Source: Magicicada septendecula
Taxonomy: Eukaryota > Arthropoda > Insecta > Hemiptera > Cicadidae
Direction: 5' to 3'
Length of the DNA: 64,000 nucleotides
Assembly (NCBI GenBank): GCA_034769895.1
Contig: CM068370.1
Span: forward strand, 45,312,344-45,376,343
Shown: positions 60,999 through 64,000 of the stretch, in pieces
Layout of the letters: each line of letters begins with the position of its first letter
Position numbering within the stretch: the first letter of the stretch is position 1
Made by a program: the position numbers and the translations under genes
The notes under the pieces: model-generated
Seen by the model: only the letters and a program-made list of their open reading frames with translations
Told to the model about the DNA's origin: nothing
The model's database searches: none

Positions 60999-62154
60999 TA
61001 TGCTTGTTTCTACATGTCTTCCAATTTTATATACAGTATTTAACCAATTTGGTTTGCAGTTCTTCAGATTGATGTTGATTTTCATTTGGCAACTGGTTTT
61101 GCATATAAGATAATTTACCAACACACGTGTCTGTCCTAGGATACCTAAGAGATTTTGAAAAAATATGTATATCGTTATCAATGTTAAATATATAACAGTC
61201 GGTTTCATAGGATGCTGACATCGGATTTTTTAATTGTGTTGGTTGGGAGAATTGCTGTTATTTCCTATTGCTATGTGAAAGAGAAATTATGGAAGCTGTC
61301 GAAAAGTCCGCAGGTGCAGTTTGTCAAGGTCGTGTATATAAGTACCTTCCACACCGTTCGAGTACTTTTAACTATGCAAATTATCCTGGCACACTGCCAA
61401 AAGAATGAAAAATTATTCTGGAATACTCCGGCTTAGAAGTTAGTTACACCTGGCAAGATTGTAGTGTATGGATCAAGTGATTACTGTGTTATAGCCTAAT
61501 TAGTGCAAACTCTTTAATAGTTGACAATATTATTGTGTATGGACAAATTTAACTTAAATCATTGTATGAGAGTATCTTGTTCATTTCACATTGTTAATTG
61601 TGTATCATTAAAGTTGGTAATTAGCGACTTCATTGGTGTCTATTTTGTTTCCACAGTGCCATAACATGATCTGAGAGACTGTCGTGACACTTTGACTATT
61701 ATTACGTGGGGTTTTTCTATATAATACAATGTTTTATTTTGTATAAATAAATACTAACATGTATACAGTGCAAACGTTATTGGATTTTATCCGATGACGA
61801 GCTCCTACGAGGGATATTTGAAAATCTGATGAAGCATATGCTTTGCAACGCATCTATATAATATAAAAAAAAAGTCACACGGCAGGTCCTTATTCTTCCT
61901 TATTTCGCTTCCAAATCCACATTTCCAACTCTTCGATCCTCTTCCTTACTGTCCATGTCTCGGATCAAAAAAGTAAAACCCTAAATATTAAACAGTCTCT
62001 TACTCATATCCGTGTTATCATTCTATTTCACAAAATTCCTTTTACCTCATTGAACGCTTTCTTCTCAATTGCGAATCTACTCCTGATCTTTCTTTTTCAT
62101 TGGTCCACTCCTTAGTCAAGAAGCTTCCTGATTACCTGTTAATTATATATAAAA
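60999..62154. other. intergenic, with LTR-like fragment
   Basis: No gene. The segment 61624-61680 (GACTTCATTGGTGTCTATTT and following bases) resembles part of the solo LTR at 50111-50406 and is probably an old related LTR piece. A degenerate hammerhead-like string lies near 61837. Confidence 0.45.
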
Positions 62155-63105
62155 ATAAAACAAGGCCTACTGATTTTGATGAAGATTGGTTAAGGGGAAG
62201 GGGTAGTTTACCTGCAACATTTTACGTTTTTAACACAAGTACTTAAAGGTAGATGAAATATCTATAAATGAAAAATGCAGTTGAAGGGGGTGGGGGAATT
62301 TTCTATAAATAAAAATGATAGTTGAAAGGGGAGTAATTTTTTGAAAATTACCTTTCTGATGTTGAATAAACTACTTCATTTTGAAGGGCAAGATGCCTTG
62401 GTAATCATATATAACGATATTTATTGACGACTCATTGGGCACTTGGCGAAACAATACAAAGTTTTTAAAATATACAAACACTTGGTACGTTTCACATTTT
62501 TATTTAAATCTGACAGCTGTTTCAGCTTATTAAGCTATTTTATAATGAAACTATTACTCAATAAAAGTCTAAATATAAAAAACGGGGTTGTTTTCAGTTA
62601 AGGGGAGGGGTAGTTTACCTGCATTTTTGTGTTTTAATGAGTAAAAGTACTTAATTTTGATAAGTGCACCGAAAATAAAGCCATATTAATCCACTGTAAA
62701 ATGGTAATAGATGGAGAGGGTAGTTGAAGGGGGGATTTTTTTGAAAATTACTTTGCTGATATCAAGTAAAGTACAAATATTTAATTTTGAAGGATAAGAT
62801 ACCTTAGCAATTGCATATGATAAAACTATTACTCTATGAAAGTGTAAATATCATTAATGGTGGGGATTGGTTGAGGAGAAGGGATGATTATCTGTGTTGT
62901 TCAGTTCCTTTATATGAATAAAGCGACTCAAAAATATCATTATATTAAACGACGACCCCATAATAACAAAAATATCTATAATTAGTGAAAATAGTTTGAG
63001 GATGGGGGACATTTTTTTTTATGTTATCGAAGCGAATTCAAGGAAATGATTTTAAATATAAATCTTAGAACACGGAAGTCACGTATGGTTCTCCATACCG
63101 ATATT
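62155..63105 (+). repeat. dispersed repeat, copy C
   Basis: GGTTAAGGGGAAGGGGTAGT at the start, a second GGGAGGGGTAGTTTACCTGC near 62601, and the standard 3' end ATGGTTCTCCATACCGATAT near 63085. Non-coding. Confidence 0.7.
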
Positions 63106-63170
63106 TAGTCCTATGTGAGTGTGTGTGTGACTGAGGCCACGTATAATATATTGAATAAGCGTTTGAGACA

Positions 63171-63608
63171 AGTTACCTTGGGGTCCACCTTGACCATCAT
63201 CTTACCTGGTGGACACAAGTAGCCTGCAAGACTGCCAATCGCCTGTCTCAACTACGTCCCGTGCTATGCAGCAACGCCATGACCCGCCGCCTAGGGAAAC
63301 TTATCGTCTCCACCTACGTGATCCTCGTTTGGGGCTACTTGGCCAAGACTCATAAGCGGAAGCTTCAGTGTCTCCTTGACTGAGGATTGCTTTGGGTGTG
63401 CAAAGCCCACTATCTGACATCCAATACAACTATCCGTGAAGCCCTGCGCGTCCGTTCCCTGGATGCCAGAATACGGACACAGTCCCACAAATTCTATCGC
63501 CGCTCCGGCCGATTCCAGGGCAACCACCTCATTAGGGCCCTCGGTCGTTACCAATCTGTGCCAGGAGAATCTTGGACCTGGCCTCGGCGTACTATCACCC
63601 TCAATTAA
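63171..63608 (+). pseudogene. jockey-like LINE reverse transcriptase C-terminal fragment
   Basis: Frame SYLGVHLDHHLTWWTQVACK, then RLSQLRPVLCSN, KLQCLLD, one TGA, AHYLTSNTTIREALRV and HKFYRRSGRFQGNH, ending ITLN at the stop 63606-63608. This is the post-RT thumb/connection region of a jockey-type non-LTR retrotransposon. It is GC-richer than its surroundings and 5'-truncated, so inactive. Confidence 0.75.
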
Positions 63609-64000
63609 CTGATACTTAATTGACACCCACGGCTGGTTGCAGGCCATACCCTAAATCCAGCCCCATCTATCGTCCCTGGGGCAAGAGCTCTATTTGAAGC
63701 TCAGGACGCAGCAGTATACGAGCGGACGACGGGCATGCCCTTCGTCCTGCACAGCCCTCGAACTTGTGACACAAGTTAACCATTTGTAAATTATTACACA
63801 AATATTTATGAATGAAACGACAGGATGGAACAAATGAAACAAAAATAAATGCTGTACACCAATATACTTAAGTTTTATTTACTACACATTTGCATGATTC
63901 ATAGGGCAGAAAACATGCCAACATGAAAAAGTCAAAATAAACAAGATGCATAACAAGAAAAAAAAGAAATATTTTTAAACAAAATATATTTAGTCTTAAT
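63609..64000 (+). other. LINE 3' UTR, then AT-rich DNA
   Basis: GC-rich sequence to about 63770 is probably the 3' untranslated region of the LINE. The remainder is AT-rich with no feature. Confidence 0.45.

Noticed and set aside
61825-61860. Hammerhead-like CTGATGAAGCATATGC
   Set aside because: The GAAA box is replaced by GCAA, so the core is not complete. At most a decayed copy.

Overview
This window is AT-rich intergenic DNA from an animal, most likely an arthropod. The evidence is Penelope-like retroelements with hammerhead ribozymes, a mariner, hAT, piggyBac and pogo transposons, a Polinton-type polymerase, a tRNA-derived SINE, a TCAGT-type initiator, and eukaryotic tRNA-His(GTG) and tRNA-Gly(GCC) genes. 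I see no host protein-coding gene. Every recognisable protein segment belongs to a transposable element (TE), and only one, the 52.9-55.0 kb pogo transposase, is uninterrupted.

Layout. 0-6.2 kb: a broken TE-like reading frame, then a 5.1 kb near-perfect palindrome made of two head-to-head Penelope-like elements (PLEs). 7.9-12.8 kb: a foldback element and two truncated PLEs. 13-24.9 kb: mostly non-coding DNA with long GT, CT and T tracts, a GC-rich Polinton-type DNA polymerase B fragment and a 115-134 bp tandem array. 25.2-28.1 kb: a duplicated block, a TATA/Inr promoter-like site, an inverted repeat with CRE octamers, a SINE and a minisatellite. 30.6-37.7 kb: hAT-type elements (three with perfect 8-bp target duplications), a small PLE, a LINE fragment, tRNA-His and a broken hAT transposase. 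38-50.5 kb: non-coding DNA with tandem repeats, two inverted PLEs, a dispersed repeat, tRNA-Gly and a solo LTR. 50.6-61.0 kb: a nested stack in which a mariner is split by a hAT-like element, which contains a piggyBac, which contains an intact pogo element and a PLE; a second hAT lies in the same hAT interval. 62-64 kb: another copy of the dispersed repeat and a jockey-like LINE 3' end.

How the parts relate. The strongest theme is the PLEs. Seven PLE loci carry eleven hammerhead ribozyme motifs. Four loci are symmetric inverted pairs with ribozymes near both outer ends; two more have an inverted arm that begins within about 4 nt of the predicted ribozyme cleavage site. Target duplications of 11-22 bp and a one-sided tail of about 34-45 nt define five of them. 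One, at 48.4 kb, is only 308 bp and consists of little more than two opposed ribozyme ends, yet it is flanked by an exact 13-bp duplication, so it moved as a unit. All eleven motifs have an extra A or U between the CUGANGA box and helix II. The DNA transposons are mostly non-autonomous or broken. All boundaries were read by eye from repeats and target duplications; no database search was possible.
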